DNA of 61,285 bases, from positions 1 through 61,285 of the forward strand of contig NZ_NTGE01000158.1 in the NCBI RefSeq assembly GCF_002291145.1, read 5' to 3'. Made by a program: the position numbers and the translations under genes. This DNA is from Streptomyces sp. SA15. GTDB taxonomy: Bacteria; Actinomycetota; Actinomycetes; Streptomycetales; Streptomycetaceae. How positions within the stretch are numbered: the first letter of the stretch is position 1; each line of letters starts with the position of its first letter. This document shows, in pieces, positions 16,128 through 24,943 of the stretch. The notes under the pieces are model-generated. The model saw only the letters and a program-made list of their open reading frames with translations, had not been told where the DNA came from and did no database searches.

Positions 16128-18005
16128 ATGAGCCACCCGACCAGCATCCGCCTGACTGTCGCCCAGGCGCTGGTGCGGTTCCTGTCCGCCCAGTACACCG
16201 AGCGGGACGGCGTACGGCGCCGGCTGATCGCCGGTACCTGGGGGATCTTCGGCCACGGCAATGTGGCGGGAGTCGGGCAGGCGCTCCTCGAAGCGGGCGA
16301 GGACGCGATGCCGTACCACCAGGGCCGCAACGAGCAGGCGATGGTGCACGCGGCGGTGGGGTACGCCCGCCAGCTCAACCGCCTGTCCGCGCAGGCGGTC
16401 ACCACCTCGATCGGCCCGGGTGCGACGAACCTGGTCACCGGCGCGGCCCTGGCGACGATCAACCGGCTGCCGGTCCTCCTCCTGCCGGGCGACTACTTCG
16501 CCACACGCCCCGCCGACCCGCTGCTCCAGCAGCTCGAGCACCCGACCGAGGCGGATGTGTCGGTCAACGACACCCTGCGCCCGGTCTCCAGATACTTCGA
16601 CCGCGTCACCCGCCCCGAGGCGCTGATCCCGTCGGCACTCCAAGCCATGCGCGTCCTCGCCGACCCGGCCGAGACCGGCGCCGTCACCCTCGCGCTGCCG
16701 CAGGACGTGCAGGCGGAGGCCTTCGACTGGCCGGAGGAGTTCTTCGCCGAGCGGGTATGGCACGTACGGCGCCCCGCGCCCGACCCGGTCGAGCTGGCGG
16801 CGGCGGTACAGGCGATCCGGGCCGCTTCCCGCCCCCTGATCGTCGCGGGCGGCGGCATCCACCACAGCGAGGCCGAGGAGGCCCTGAAGGCGCTCGTGGA
16901 CGCCACCGGCATCCCGGTCGCCTCCACCCAGGCGGGCAAGGGCTCCCTGCGCCACGACCACCCCGCCGACCTCGGCGGCATCGGCCACACCGGCACGGCG
17001 GCGAGCGACGACCTCGCCCGCACCGCCGACCTGATCATCGGGGTGGGGACGCGGTACACCGACTTCACCACCGCCTCCGGCACGCTCTTCCAGCACCCGG
17101 ACGTCCGCTTCCTCAACCTCAACATCACCGCCTTCGACGCCCACAAGCTGGCGGCCCGCACCCTGGTCTGCGACGCCAGGGCGGGCCTGGAGGCGCTCGC
17201 CAGGGCCCTCGAAGGCCACCGCGTGGACTCCCCGTACGAGACCGAGTACCGCGCCGGCAAGGAGCGCTGGGAGCAGATCGTCGAGGCCGTCTACCGTGCG
17301 GACGACGACAGCGCCGTACCGACCCAGACGCAGCTGCTCGGCGCGCTGGACGCGGTCGTGGGCGACGACGACGTGGTGATCAACGCGGCCGGCTCGCTCC
17401 CCGGCGACCTGCACAAGCTGTGGCGGGCCCGCGGCCCGCGCCAGTACCACCTGGAGTACGGCTACTCCTGCATGGGCTACGAGATCCCGGCCGCGATCGG
17501 CGTCCAGCAGGCCGCGCCCGACACGCCGGTGTGGGCCCTGGTGGGCGACGGCACGTACCTGATGATGCCGACGGAGATCGTCACGGCCGTCCAGGAGGGA
17601 CTGCCGGTCAACATGGTCCTGATCCAGAACCACGGCTACGCCTCCATCGGCGGCCTGTCCGAGACGGTCGGCGGCGAGCGCTTCGGCACCGCCTACCGCC
17701 ACCGGGCCGCCGACGGCACCTTCACCGGCGCCCCGCTCCCGGTCGACCTCGCCGCCAACGCGGCCAGCCTCGGCATGGACGTGCTGCGCGCCAAGACCGT
17801 CCGGGAGCTGCGCGAGGCACTGGCCACGGCCCGTGCCTCGGACCGGCCGACCTGCGTCTACGTCGAGACGGACCCGACACCGACCGCTCCCCCGGCCGAG
17901 GCCTGGTGGGACGTGCCGGTGGCCGAGGTGGCGTCCCGCGAGGCCGCGGCCGGCGCCCGCCAGACCTACGAACGCGAGGCCGCCACCCGCCGCCGCCACC
18001 TGTGA
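16128..18005 (+). CDS. iolD: 3D-(3,5/4)-trihydroxycyclohexane-1,2-dione acylhydrolase
   Basis: 625 aa ThDP-dependent enzyme that hydrolytically opens the ring made by IolE, giving 5-deoxy-glucuronate. It has the three domains of the acetolactate-synthase fold: PYR domain with the activating Glu in GRNEQAM (E69), a central NAD-like domain, and a PP domain with the ThDP/Mg motif starting G473-D474-G475 and ending in QNHGY. It starts 8 bp after iolB. The length is typical of IolD (about 620-640). Confidence 0.94.
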   Translation: MSHPTSIRLTVAQALVRFLSAQYTERDGVRRRLIAGTWGIFGHGNVAGVGQALLEAGEDAMPYHQGRNEQAMVHAAVGYARQLNRLSAQAVTTSIGPGATNLVTGAALATINRLPVLLLPGDYFATRPADPLLQQLEHPTEADVSVNDTLRPVSRYFDRVTRPEALIPSALQAMRVLADPAETGAVTLALPQDVQAEAFDWPEEFFAERVWHVRRPAPDPVELAAAVQAIRAASRPLIVAGGGIHHSEAEEALKALVDATGIPVASTQAGKGSLRHDHPADLGGIGHTGTAASDDLARTADLIIGVGTRYTDFTTASGTLFQHPDVRFLNLNITAFDAHKLAARTLVCDARAGLEALARALEGHRVDSPYETEYRAGKERWEQIVEAVYRADDDSAVPTQTQLLGALDAVVGDDDVVINAAGSLPGDLHKLWRARGPRQYHLEYGYSCMGYEIPAAIGVQQAAPDTPVWALVGDGTYLMMPTEIVTAVQEGLPVNMVLIQNHGYASIGGLSETVGGERFGTAYRHRAADGTFTGAPLPVDLAANAASLGMDVLRAKTVRELREALATARASDRPTCVYVETDPTPTAPPAEAWWDVPVAEVASREAAAGARQTYEREAATRRRHL

Positions 18006-18054
18006 CACCCCCGCGTCCGCAGCCCGCCCCCGACCCTTTGAGGGAGGTACGTCC

Positions 18055-18840
18055 ATGGCGAAGACCGGCAACCACTCGCGTTCCGTGACCGCCCCCGCGC
18101 TCAGCTCTCTGGACTTCGCCCTGGACCGCGCCAGCCCGGTCCCGCTGTACTACCAGCTCGCCCAGCAACTGGAGGCGGCGATCGAGCACGGTGTCCTCGC
18201 CCCCGGCAACCTCCTGGGCAACGAAATCGACCTCTCCGTACGCCTCGGGCTGTCCCGGCCGACGGTCCGCCAGGCCATCCAGTCCCTGGTCGACAAGGGG
18301 CTCCTGGTCCGGCGGCGCGGGGTCGGCACGCAGGTGGTGCACAGTCAGGTCAAGCGCCCCCTGGAGCTCAGCAGTCTCTACGACGACCTGGAGGCGGCCG
18401 GGCAGGGACCGGCCACCCGGGTCGTGCGCAACGAGGTCGTCCCGGCGACCGCCGATGTCGCGGCCGCCCTCGGGATCGCGGAGGGCGGCGAGGTCACGGT
18501 CCTGGAGCGGCTGCGCTCCACGCACGGCCAGCCCGTGGCCTTCCTCTGCAACCACCTGCCCGCGACCCTGCTCGCCCTCGACACCGCGAGGCTGGAGTCG
18601 ACCGGCCTGTACCGGATGCTGCGCTCCGCCGGCATCACCCTGCACAGCGCCCGCCAGACCATCGGCGCCCGCGGCGCCACCGCCGAGGAGGCGGACCTCC
18701 TCGACGAGCCCAAGGGTGCGGCGCTGCTGACCATGCAGCGCACGGCGTACGACGACACGGGCCGCCCGGTCGAGTACGGGACGCACATCTACCGCGCGGC
18801 CCGCTACACCTTCGACTTCCAGCTGCTGGTCAGGCCTTGA
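18055..18840 (+). CDS. GntR/HutC-family transcriptional regulator of the iol operon
   Basis: 261 aa. An N-terminal winged HTH (PLYYQLAQQLEAAIEHG, then LSRPTVRQAIQSLVDKGLL, about residues 35-90) is joined to a UbiC-transcription-regulator-associated (UTRA) effector domain. It is the last gene of the iol operon, 49 bp after iolD with a GGGAGG ribosome site. Its position suggests it responds to an inositol pathway intermediate and controls the 13.0-13.3 kb control region. Its 3' end overlaps the convergent DUF427 gene by 11 bp. Confidence 0.9.
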   Translation: MAKTGNHSRSVTAPALSSLDFALDRASPVPLYYQLAQQLEAAIEHGVLAPGNLLGNEIDLSVRLGLSRPTVRQAIQSLVDKGLLVRRRGVGTQVVHSQVKRPLELSSLYDDLEAAGQGPATRVVRNEVVPATADVAAALGIAEGGEVTVLERLRSTHGQPVAFLCNHLPATLLALDTARLESTGLYRMLRSAGITLHSARQTIGARGATAEEADLLDEPKGAALLTMQRTAYDDTGRPVEYGTHIYRAARYTFDFQLLVRP

Positions 18841-19633
18841 GGCTCGCGGTGAACGGCGTGACCGGCCGCTCGAGGCGCGCGCCGTCCACAGTGATGTCCA
18901 CGGCCTCGTTGTAGAAGGCGAGCAGCCCCTTCACGGCGGCCACCGGGGGCAGCGGGTCCGGGTAGCTCCAGACGATGTTCCGGGGTACGTCCTCCTCGCC
19001 ACGCCAGGTCCAGTACTGGGCGGTGCCCTTGTAGGGGCAGCCCGTGCGGTGGTCGGTGGGCTCGAACAGGTCGAGGCGGACGTCCTCGCGGGGGATGTAG
19101 TACCGCGTCGGCAGGCTGGTCTCGAAGAGCAGCACCGGCCTGCGGGTGTCCGCGACGACCGTGCCGGCGACCTCGACCCGCACGTGGCGGCTGCTGGGCA
19201 GCGCGTCGACCCGTTTGTGCGGGTCGCGCGGGTGGATGAAGATCTCTTCCTCCTCCTCGTACCAGCGGTCGAGACCGGTGTCCCGGCGCCGGAACCACTC
19301 GAAGGCGATGTGGTCGGCGAGGTCGGCGGCGGGGAACGTCCAGGCCGCGTTCTCCCGCAGCTCCCCGTCCACTTCAAGGTCGTAGAAGACCTGCGATCCG
19401 GTGTGGGCGCCCGTCGGCGGGTTCTTGGCCGGGCGGAGGAGGTCCGTGCGGACCTCCCCGCTCGGGAAGGCGTACTGCGGAACGGGCAGGTCGGGCTCCC
19501 AGACGAGGACCGGATGCCGGCTGTCGACGACGGCGACCTCGCCCTTGTACCCGCGCACCCAGCGTTCGCTGGGCTCCCACAGGAGGCCTTCGGGCGTGCT
19601 CCGGACGGATCGCTCGGTGGGCAAAGTGGTCAT
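18830..19633 (-). CDS. DUF427 domain protein (two repeats)
   Basis: 267 aa, made of two tandem DUF427 domains (about 20-115 and 140-245). Each has the repeated pattern of a VVADT/VVDSRxPVLxxE strand, a YxxPxxxVRxDLxxP/E segment and a late WxxP strand. Family members are small beta-rich proteins of unknown biochemical function, common in actinobacteria. It is a monocistronic gene opposite the iol operon; GGAG lies 8 bp upstream of its ATG. Confidence 0.85.
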   Translation of the reverse strand: MTTLPTERSVRSTPEGLLWEPSERWVRGYKGEVAVVDSRHPVLVWEPDLPVPQYAFPSGEVRTDLLRPAKNPPTGAHTGSQVFYDLEVDGELRENAAWTFPAADLADHIAFEWFRRRDTGLDRWYEEEEEIFIHPRDPHKRVDALPSSRHVRVEVAGTVVADTRRPVLLFETSLPTRYYIPREDVRLDLFEPTDHRTGCPYKGTAQYWTWRGEEDVPRNIVWSYPDPLPPVAAVKGLLAFYNEAVDITVDGARLERPVTPFTASLKA

Positions 19634-19692
19634 GGATCCACTCTCCTTCGGCTCCGTCTGGAGCGTACTGCGGCGGCGTACGAGCGGCGCGT

Positions 19693-20679
19693 TCAGTGCG
19701 CACCGTCGAGCCGGGCCCGCTGCTCAGCGGTCAGCTCCAGGTCCACCGCCGCCAGGTTCTCCTCCAGTTGCGCCACCGACGAGGCTCCGGCCAGCGGGAC
19801 GACCGGCAGCTCGCCGCCGATCTGCCAGGCCAGGACGACCTGGTTGACGGTCGCGCCGGTCTCGCGCGCCACCTCGCGCAGGGCAGCGAGGCGGGGCGGG
19901 GTGCCCGGGTGGTCGTAGCCGGGCAGCAGCGGTCGGTCGGGGTGCGCGTACGTGCCCTTCAGCAGCGGCGAGTAGGCGACCAGGGTCAGGGCGGGCTCGG
20001 CCCGCAGGTAGCCGAGCAGTTCCGGCCCTGCGGCGCCCAGGCTGCCGTCGGGGAAGATCTCGCCGGGCACGTCGGTCCGGGGCCGGAGATAGCTGTGCTC
20101 GTACTGGAGCACCTCGTAGCCGGGCAGCCCGGCGGCGGCCGCGAGGGCGCGGGCCCGCTCCACCCGCCAGACGGCGTGGTTGCTGACGCCGAGCAGGCCG
20201 ACCGTGCCCTCGGCGACGAGTTCGGCGAAGCCCTCGACTGTTTCGCGCAGGGGGGCGGTGTGGTCCTCGATGTGCGCGTACAGCAGGTCCAGCTTGTCGA
20301 CCCCGAGCCGTTCCCGGCTGCGTTCGGCCGACTCCCGGATCACCTTCGCGGACAGGCCCTCCGGATTGTCGACGTAGCTGGTGCCGGGGGCCAGGGGGCG
20401 GGCGCCGAGCTTGGTGGCGATGACGATCTCGTCGCCGATGCCGCGGCTCCTGCGCCAGCGTCCGAGGAGTTCCTCGCTCTGCCCGCCCTGGCCGCCGTCG
20501 ATCCAGAAGGCGTAGTTGTCGGACGTGTCGATGAAGTTCCCGCCGGCCTCGACGTACCGGTCGAGCACGGCGAAGGAGGTCTCCTCGTCCGTCCGGGAGC
20601 CGAACAGCATCGCGCCGAGCGCGAGCACGCTGACCTCGCGGCGGTTCTTCGGGTCGCTGCCGATGGTGCGGTACTTCAT
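19693..20679 (-). CDS. aldo/keto reductase
   Basis: 328 aa (beta/alpha)8 NADPH-dependent oxidoreductase. The catalytic tetrad is recognisable: Asp and Tyr in FIDTSDNYAFW, Lys in IVIATKLGA and His in YAHIEDHTA. The start at 20679 follows GGGAGGATCAT; an upstream in-frame ATG at 20730 adds only a Thr/Arg-rich leader. Substrate is not assigned. Confidence 0.9.
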   Translation of the reverse strand: MKYRTIGSDPKNRREVSVLALGAMLFGSRTDEETSFAVLDRYVEAGGNFIDTSDNYAFWIDGGQGGQSEELLGRWRRSRGIGDEIVIATKLGARPLAPGTSYVDNPEGLSAKVIRESAERSRERLGVDKLDLLYAHIEDHTAPLRETVEGFAELVAEGTVGLLGVSNHAVWRVERARALAAAAGLPGYEVLQYEHSYLRPRTDVPGEIFPDGSLGAAGPELLGYLRAEPALTLVAYSPLLKGTYAHPDRPLLPGYDHPGTPPRLAALREVARETGATVNQVVLAWQIGGELPVVPLAGASSVAQLEENLAAVDLELTAEQRARLDGAH

Positions 20680-20758
20680 GATGATCCTCCCGTTCGTGCC
20701 CGCGGTCGGGGCACGAACGGGAGTCTTCATGCTGGAGTGCTCTTCAAGTCAAGGGACT

Positions 20759-21427
20759 TCACGTCCCACGGGCGAACGGCCCTTCCAGTGCCGCCCACTG
20801 GAGCAGCATGATCGTCTTGGCGTCGGCGATCTCCCCGGTGCGGATCATCTCCAGGGCCCGGCGGAAGGGCAGCTCCAGGATCTCGATGTCCTCGCCCTCC
20901 TCGTCCAGGCCGCCCCCTTCGTGGGTGTGGGTCGAGGGGCCGTAGGCGGCGGCGTAGAAGCTGACGCGTTCGGTGACGGAGCCCGGGCTCATATAGACGT
21001 CGAAGACGTGCCGGACCTCACCGATGGTGTGCCCGGTCTCCTCGACGACCTCGCGCCGTACGGCGATCTCCGGATGCTCGTCCTCGTCGTCGAGCAGGCC
21101 GCCCGGTGTCTCGATCAGCATCCCGTCGGGATGGCCGTTGACGTACACGGGGAAGCGGAACTGGCGGGTGAGCAGCACGGTTTCGCGTTCGGCGTCGTAC
21201 AGCAGCATGGTGGCCCCGTTGCCGCGGTCGTGGGTCTCGCGCTGCTGGGTGCTCCATGTGCCGTCGGCGTGCTGGAGGTCGAAGGTGGTGGCGCGCTCGA
21301 CGTACCAGTGGCTGGACAGGAGTTTCACGTCCCGGACCTTGACCCGGGGGTTGCGGGTCAGCTCCAGGCCGGTGCGGTCGAGTCCGGTGCGGCCGCGGCG
21401 GTCGGGGGTGTCGATGCCGGCGGTCAT
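20759..21427 (-). CDS. Nudix hydrolase, GDP-mannose/ADP-ribose pyrophosphatase-like
   Basis: 222 aa. It has a complete Nudix box G-x5-E-x7-REVVEETGH in the GGLLDDEDEHPEIAVRREVV region, and an upstream ETPGGLL typical of NudK/ADP-ribose pyrophosphatase enzymes that hydrolyse nucleotide sugars with Mg2+. The start at 21427 is chosen because the upstream extension lacks conservation. A GCAGGTG precedes it. Confidence 0.88.
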   Translation of the reverse strand: MTAGIDTPDRRGRTGLDRTGLELTRNPRVKVRDVKLLSSHWYVERATTFDLQHADGTWSTQQRETHDRGNGATMLLYDAERETVLLTRQFRFPVYVNGHPDGMLIETPGGLLDDEDEHPEIAVRREVVEETGHTIGEVRHVFDVYMSPGSVTERVSFYAAAYGPSTHTHEGGGLDEEGEDIEILELPFRRALEMIRTGEIADAKTIMLLQWAALEGPFARGT

Positions 21428-21493
21428 CGGGCACCTGCCGTGCGAGGGGTGATGAGCGAGTTGGTCATGACCGCTATCTACCATCCCGAGGTG

Positions 21494-22513
21494 TCAGCTC
21501 GCCCACTCCAGCAGACGTTCCCCGGTCCCGGACGCCCGTAGCCGGGTGAGGGACTCCTTCTCCAGCTGGCGTACGCGCTCCCGGGTCAGGCCGACATGCT
21601 GCGCCACCTCCTGGAGCGTGCGCGACCGGCCGTCGTGCAGGCCGTAGCGGAGACTGAGGATCATGGCCTCGCGGGGTGGCAGGGTGCCGACGGCCTGCCT
21701 CAACTCCTCGGCGAGTGCCCGGTATTCGGCGACCTCCGGGGCCTGAAGCACCTCCGTGTCGGGGATCAGGTCGCCCACGACCGTCTCGCCGGTGTCGTCC
21801 ACCGGGGTGTCCAGGCTGATCGCCTGCCGTCCGACACGGCGCAGCCAGATGACCTTCTCGACGGCCATGCCGCTGTCCTCGGCGACCTCCTCGGCGGTGG
21901 GCCGGCGGTCCAGGGTCATTTGGAGGCGCCGTTCGACCTTGGCCAGCTTCTGCAGCCGTTCCACCACGTGCATCGGCAGCCGCACGGACCGCGCGTGCGC
22001 CGCGAGGCCACGCTCGATGGCCTGACGGATCCACCAGGTGGCGTACGTGGAGAACTTGAACCCCTTGGTGTGGTCGAACTTCTCCACGGCCCGGATCAGG
22101 CCCAGGTTGCCCTCCTGGATGACGTCGAGGAGGGGCAGTCCGCGGTGGGCGTGCCGCTTGGCCATCGCCACCACGAGCCGCAGGTTGGCCCGGACCATGT
22201 GGTCCTTGGCCGCCAGTCCGTCCCGGGCCGTCGCCTCCAGCTCCCGGCGCCGCCCCGACGACAGCTCGCGCTCTTGGGCGTCGGCCTGCTCCAGTTCCTC
22301 CAGGGCGTGCACGCCGGCCTCCAGGCGCTGGGCGAGGTGGACCTCGTCCTCGGCGGTCAGCAGGGGCGTGGCCGCGATCTGCGTCAGGTACTGGCCGAGC
22401 AGGTCGGGCTCCTCGTCGGGCTCGGGGATCCGGCTGCGCAGCCGCGCGGTGCGGGCGGGCCCACGACGGTCCTCTCGGGGGGCCGTCTCGGGGGGCCGTG
22501 CCTGGGGAGACAT
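21494..22513 (-). CDS. primary-like (group 2) sigma-70 factor
   Basis: 339 aa. It has regions 1.2 (DLLGQYLTQIAATPLL), 2.1-2.4 (VRANLRLVVAMAKRHAHRGL, DVIQEGNLGLIRAVEKFD, FSTYATWWIRQAIERG), 3 and 4.2 (LQEVAQHVGLTRERVRQLEK). The WWIRQAI segment predicts recognition of primary-type -10 sequences. It lacks the long acidic region 1.1 of the housekeeping sigma. It is alone on the minus strand with an unusually purine-rich leader. Which Hrd paralogue it matches I cannot tell. Confidence 0.93.
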   Translation of the reverse strand: MSPQARPPETAPREDRRGPARTARLRSRIPEPDEEPDLLGQYLTQIAATPLLTAEDEVHLAQRLEAGVHALEELEQADAQERELSSGRRRELEATARDGLAAKDHMVRANLRLVVAMAKRHAHRGLPLLDVIQEGNLGLIRAVEKFDHTKGFKFSTYATWWIRQAIERGLAAHARSVRLPMHVVERLQKLAKVERRLQMTLDRRPTAEEVAEDSGMAVEKVIWLRRVGRQAISLDTPVDDTGETVVGDLIPDTEVLQAPEVAEYRALAEELRQAVGTLPPREAMILSLRYGLHDGRSRTLQEVAQHVGLTRERVRQLEKESLTRLRASGTGERLLEWAS

Positions 22514-22612
22514 GTTCGTGTTCCTCCGTCCCCCGTCTTCTTCGATCTTCTTCCCCCGTCGTTCTTCCTTTCCGTCTTCCTATTCCTTCTTTGTTCTTCC
22601 TTCTGCGCCGAA
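22514..22612 (-). promoter_or_regulatory. purine-rich leader of the sigma factor gene
   Basis: On the minus strand about 100 nt before the ATG are almost entirely A and G, with repeated GAAGAA/GGAA blocks and a GGAGG 9 bp before the start. No hexamer promoter is obvious inside it. It is probably an unstructured 5' UTR that favours ribosome or nuclease access. Confidence 0.5.
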
Positions 22613-22714
22613 GCCTCGTACCCGGAACCACGGGTACCCGGGGCCACGAAGAACGAACCGTGCGCCACGTGGCCCGCGCGCACGATGGGACCGCGACGCA
22701 GAGGGAGCAGAGCC

Positions 22715-23593
22715 GTGACCGCACCACAGCACCCCGCCGAACGCCACCCGCGCCCCGAGTTCCCGGCCCAGGACCAGCCGCATCCCGGCTGGACCGGCCC
22801 CATGGACCCGCCCCCGGACCACGGCGAGGAGTCCTACCGGGGCAGCGGACGCCTGGAGGGCCGCAAGACCGTGATCACCGGCGGGGACTCCGGAATCGGC
22901 CGCGCGGTGGCCCTGGCGTTCGCCCGCGAGGGCGCCGACGTGCTCTTCACGTACCTGGACGAGGAGAAGGACGAGGCCCGGGAGACGGCCCGGTGGGTGG
23001 AGGACGCGGGCCGGCGCGCCGTGCCGGTCGCCTGCGACATCCGCGAGGAGGCCAACTGCCGCGCCCTGGTGGACCAGGCCGCCCGGGAGTTCGGCCGTAT
23101 CGACGTGCTGGTGAACAACGCGGCGTACCAGATGTCGCAGCCCGACGGCATCGAGGCCATCTCCACCGAGCAGTTCGACCGTGTGCTGCGCACCAACCTG
23201 TACGGCATGTTCTGGCTGTCGAAGTTCGCCTTGGAGCACATGCCCGAGGGCGGCAGCATCATCAACTCCACGTCGGTGCAGGCCTACCAGCCCAGTCCCC
23301 ACCTGCTGGACTACGCGATGACCAAGGGGGCCATCGTCACCTTCACGCAGGGGCTGGCCCGGATGCTGGCCGACCGGGGCATCCGCGTCAACGCGGTCGC
23401 GCCGGGTCCGGTGTGGACGCCGCTGATCCCGGCGACGATGCCGGACACGGTGAAGTTCGGCAAGCAGTCGCCTCTGGGCCGCCCGGCGCAGCCCGCCGAG
23501 ATGGCACCCGCCTATGTGTTCCTCGCCTCTCAGGAGGCGTCCTACATCACCGCGGAGATCGTCAACGCGACGGGCGGGACACCGCTGCCCTGA
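22715..23593 (+). CDS. SDR-family oxidoreductase (YghA/GS39-like)
   Basis: 292 aa. It belongs to the long-N-terminus SDR group seen in general-stress proteins: a PHPGWTGPMDPPPDHGEESY lead, then cofactor motif TGGDSGIGRA, NNAAY, catalytic S in NSTSVQAY, and Y-x3-K in DYAMTKGA. It starts with GTG after GAGGGAG. Such proteins are usually stress-induced with unknown substrates. It faces away from the sigma factor gene and shares its upstream region. Confidence 0.9.
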   Translation: MTAPQHPAERHPRPEFPAQDQPHPGWTGPMDPPPDHGEESYRGSGRLEGRKTVITGGDSGIGRAVALAFAREGADVLFTYLDEEKDEARETARWVEDAGRRAVPVACDIREEANCRALVDQAAREFGRIDVLVNNAAYQMSQPDGIEAISTEQFDRVLRTNLYGMFWLSKFALEHMPEGGSIINSTSVQAYQPSPHLLDYAMTKGAIVTFTQGLARMLADRGIRVNAVAPGPVWTPLIPATMPDTVKFGKQSPLGRPAQPAEMAPAYVFLASQEASYITAEIVNATGGTPLP

Positions 23594-23672
23594 ACATCGC
23601 ACCCTGAATTGCGAATGATTGTTCGGCATGGGTCTACTGAGGGATGAGACCCCACGTGACGGGAGCTCACGG

Positions 23673-24869
23673 ATGACATCTGCCCCACCGCATCCGCGCC
23701 CCGCCGGCCCGGGTCCGCGCATCGGCGTGCTCGGTTCGTACGGCGGCTTCAACATCGGTGACGAGTCGATCCTGACCTCCGTCCTCGGCTGTCTGCGCGC
23801 CCACCGTCCGCAGGCCCGGCTGGTCGTCCTCAGCCGCGACGCCGAGCACACCCGCGCCCACGTCCGTGAGGCCGACGAGGTGGTCGACTGGGAGGGCGTC
23901 AGCCGCAACCGGGTGCACGACACGCTGGCCTCCCTGGACGTGCTCGTGCTGGGCGGCGGCGGCATCCTCTACGACGGCGAGGCGCGCCGCTATCTGCGGC
24001 TGGTGCGCGCCGCGCAGGAACGCGGCGTCCGCACCTTCGCCTATGCCGTCGGCGCCGGCCCGCTGCGGGAGCCGGAGGACCGGGAGGCCGTGCGCGATGT
24101 GCTGGCGGAGATGGACGACGTCGTGGTGCGGGACGAGGAGTCCCGGCTCGTCCTGGAGGAGGTCGGCGTCGAGCGCGAGATCGTGGTCACCGCCGATCCG
24201 GCGCTGCTGCTGGAGCCGGAGCCGTTCACCGACCGGATGATGCGCAACGAGGGCTTGCCCACCGATCGCCGGCTGGTGGGCATGTCGGTGCGGGAGCCGG
24301 GCCGGGCGGCCGAGAAGCTGGACGAGGGCGACTACCACGCGCTGCTCGCCGACGTCGCGGACTTCCTCGTCCGCCGCCTCGACGCGCATGTGGTGTTCCT
24401 GCCGATGGAACGCCACGACGTGCGGCACGCGCACGCCGTGCTGTCCCACATGACCGCACCGGACCGGGGACGGATCCTGCACGGCGCCTACAGTCCGGGA
24501 CAGCTCCTCGGTTTTATGCGCCATCTGGATCTGGCCGTAGGCATGCGTCTGCACTTCGTGATCTTCGCGGCGCTCTCCGGCCTGCCCGTCCTTCCGCTGC
24601 CCTACTCCGGCAAGGTCTTCGACTTCGCCCGCCGCATCGGCGCACCCGCCCTGGTGGGGGTGGCGCGGGAACAGGCCGGGCTGCTGCTGGCCGAGGTGGA
24701 CCGGCTCTGGGACGAGTATCCGCAGCGTCGCGCGGACCTGCGGTCCCGGGTGCGCGAGCTGTGCGGGCTCGCCGGGGAGACCTGCGCCCGGTGCGGCATG
24801 CTCCTCGACGGCATCGGGGGCAGCCCGGATCCTGACACCGCGCCGGAGGCCCGCCCGCTCAGCGCGTGA
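23673..24869 (+). CDS. polysaccharide pyruvyl transferase family protein (CsaB-like)
   Basis: 398 aa. The N-terminal GSYGGFNIGDESILTSVL and VLGGGGILYD segments, with a C-terminal GMRLHFVIFAA and FDFARRIGAP stretch, match the CsaB-type pyruvyl transferases. These move pyruvate from phosphoenolpyruvate to a cell-wall or secreted polysaccharide (GT-B-like fold). ATG at 23673 has GGGAG 8 bp upstream. The last 20 residues are Pro/Ala-rich and not conserved. No polysaccharide genes are next to it, so the acceptor is unknown. Confidence 0.88.
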   Translation: MTSAPPHPRPAGPGPRIGVLGSYGGFNIGDESILTSVLGCLRAHRPQARLVVLSRDAEHTRAHVREADEVVDWEGVSRNRVHDTLASLDVLVLGGGGILYDGEARRYLRLVRAAQERGVRTFAYAVGAGPLREPEDREAVRDVLAEMDDVVVRDEESRLVLEEVGVEREIVVTADPALLLEPEPFTDRMMRNEGLPTDRRLVGMSVREPGRAAEKLDEGDYHALLADVADFLVRRLDAHVVFLPMERHDVRHAHAVLSHMTAPDRGRILHGAYSPGQLLGFMRHLDLAVGMRLHFVIFAALSGLPVLPLPYSGKVFDFARRIGAPALVGVAREQAGLLLAEVDRLWDEYPQRRADLRSRVRELCGLAGETCARCGMLLDGIGGSPDPDTAPEARPLSA

Positions 24870-24943
24870 GGCCCACGAGCGAAGCCGGCCTGAGACCAAG
24901 TCTGTGACGAAGCCCGAGACGAGCCTCCGGGAGACGAACCAGG

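Noticed and set aside
22600..22714. Stress-sigma promoter (GGGTAC-type -10) upstream of the SDR and sigma genes
   Set aside because: GGGTAC occurs twice, but no matching -35 stands at the required distance on either strand, so it is not supported.
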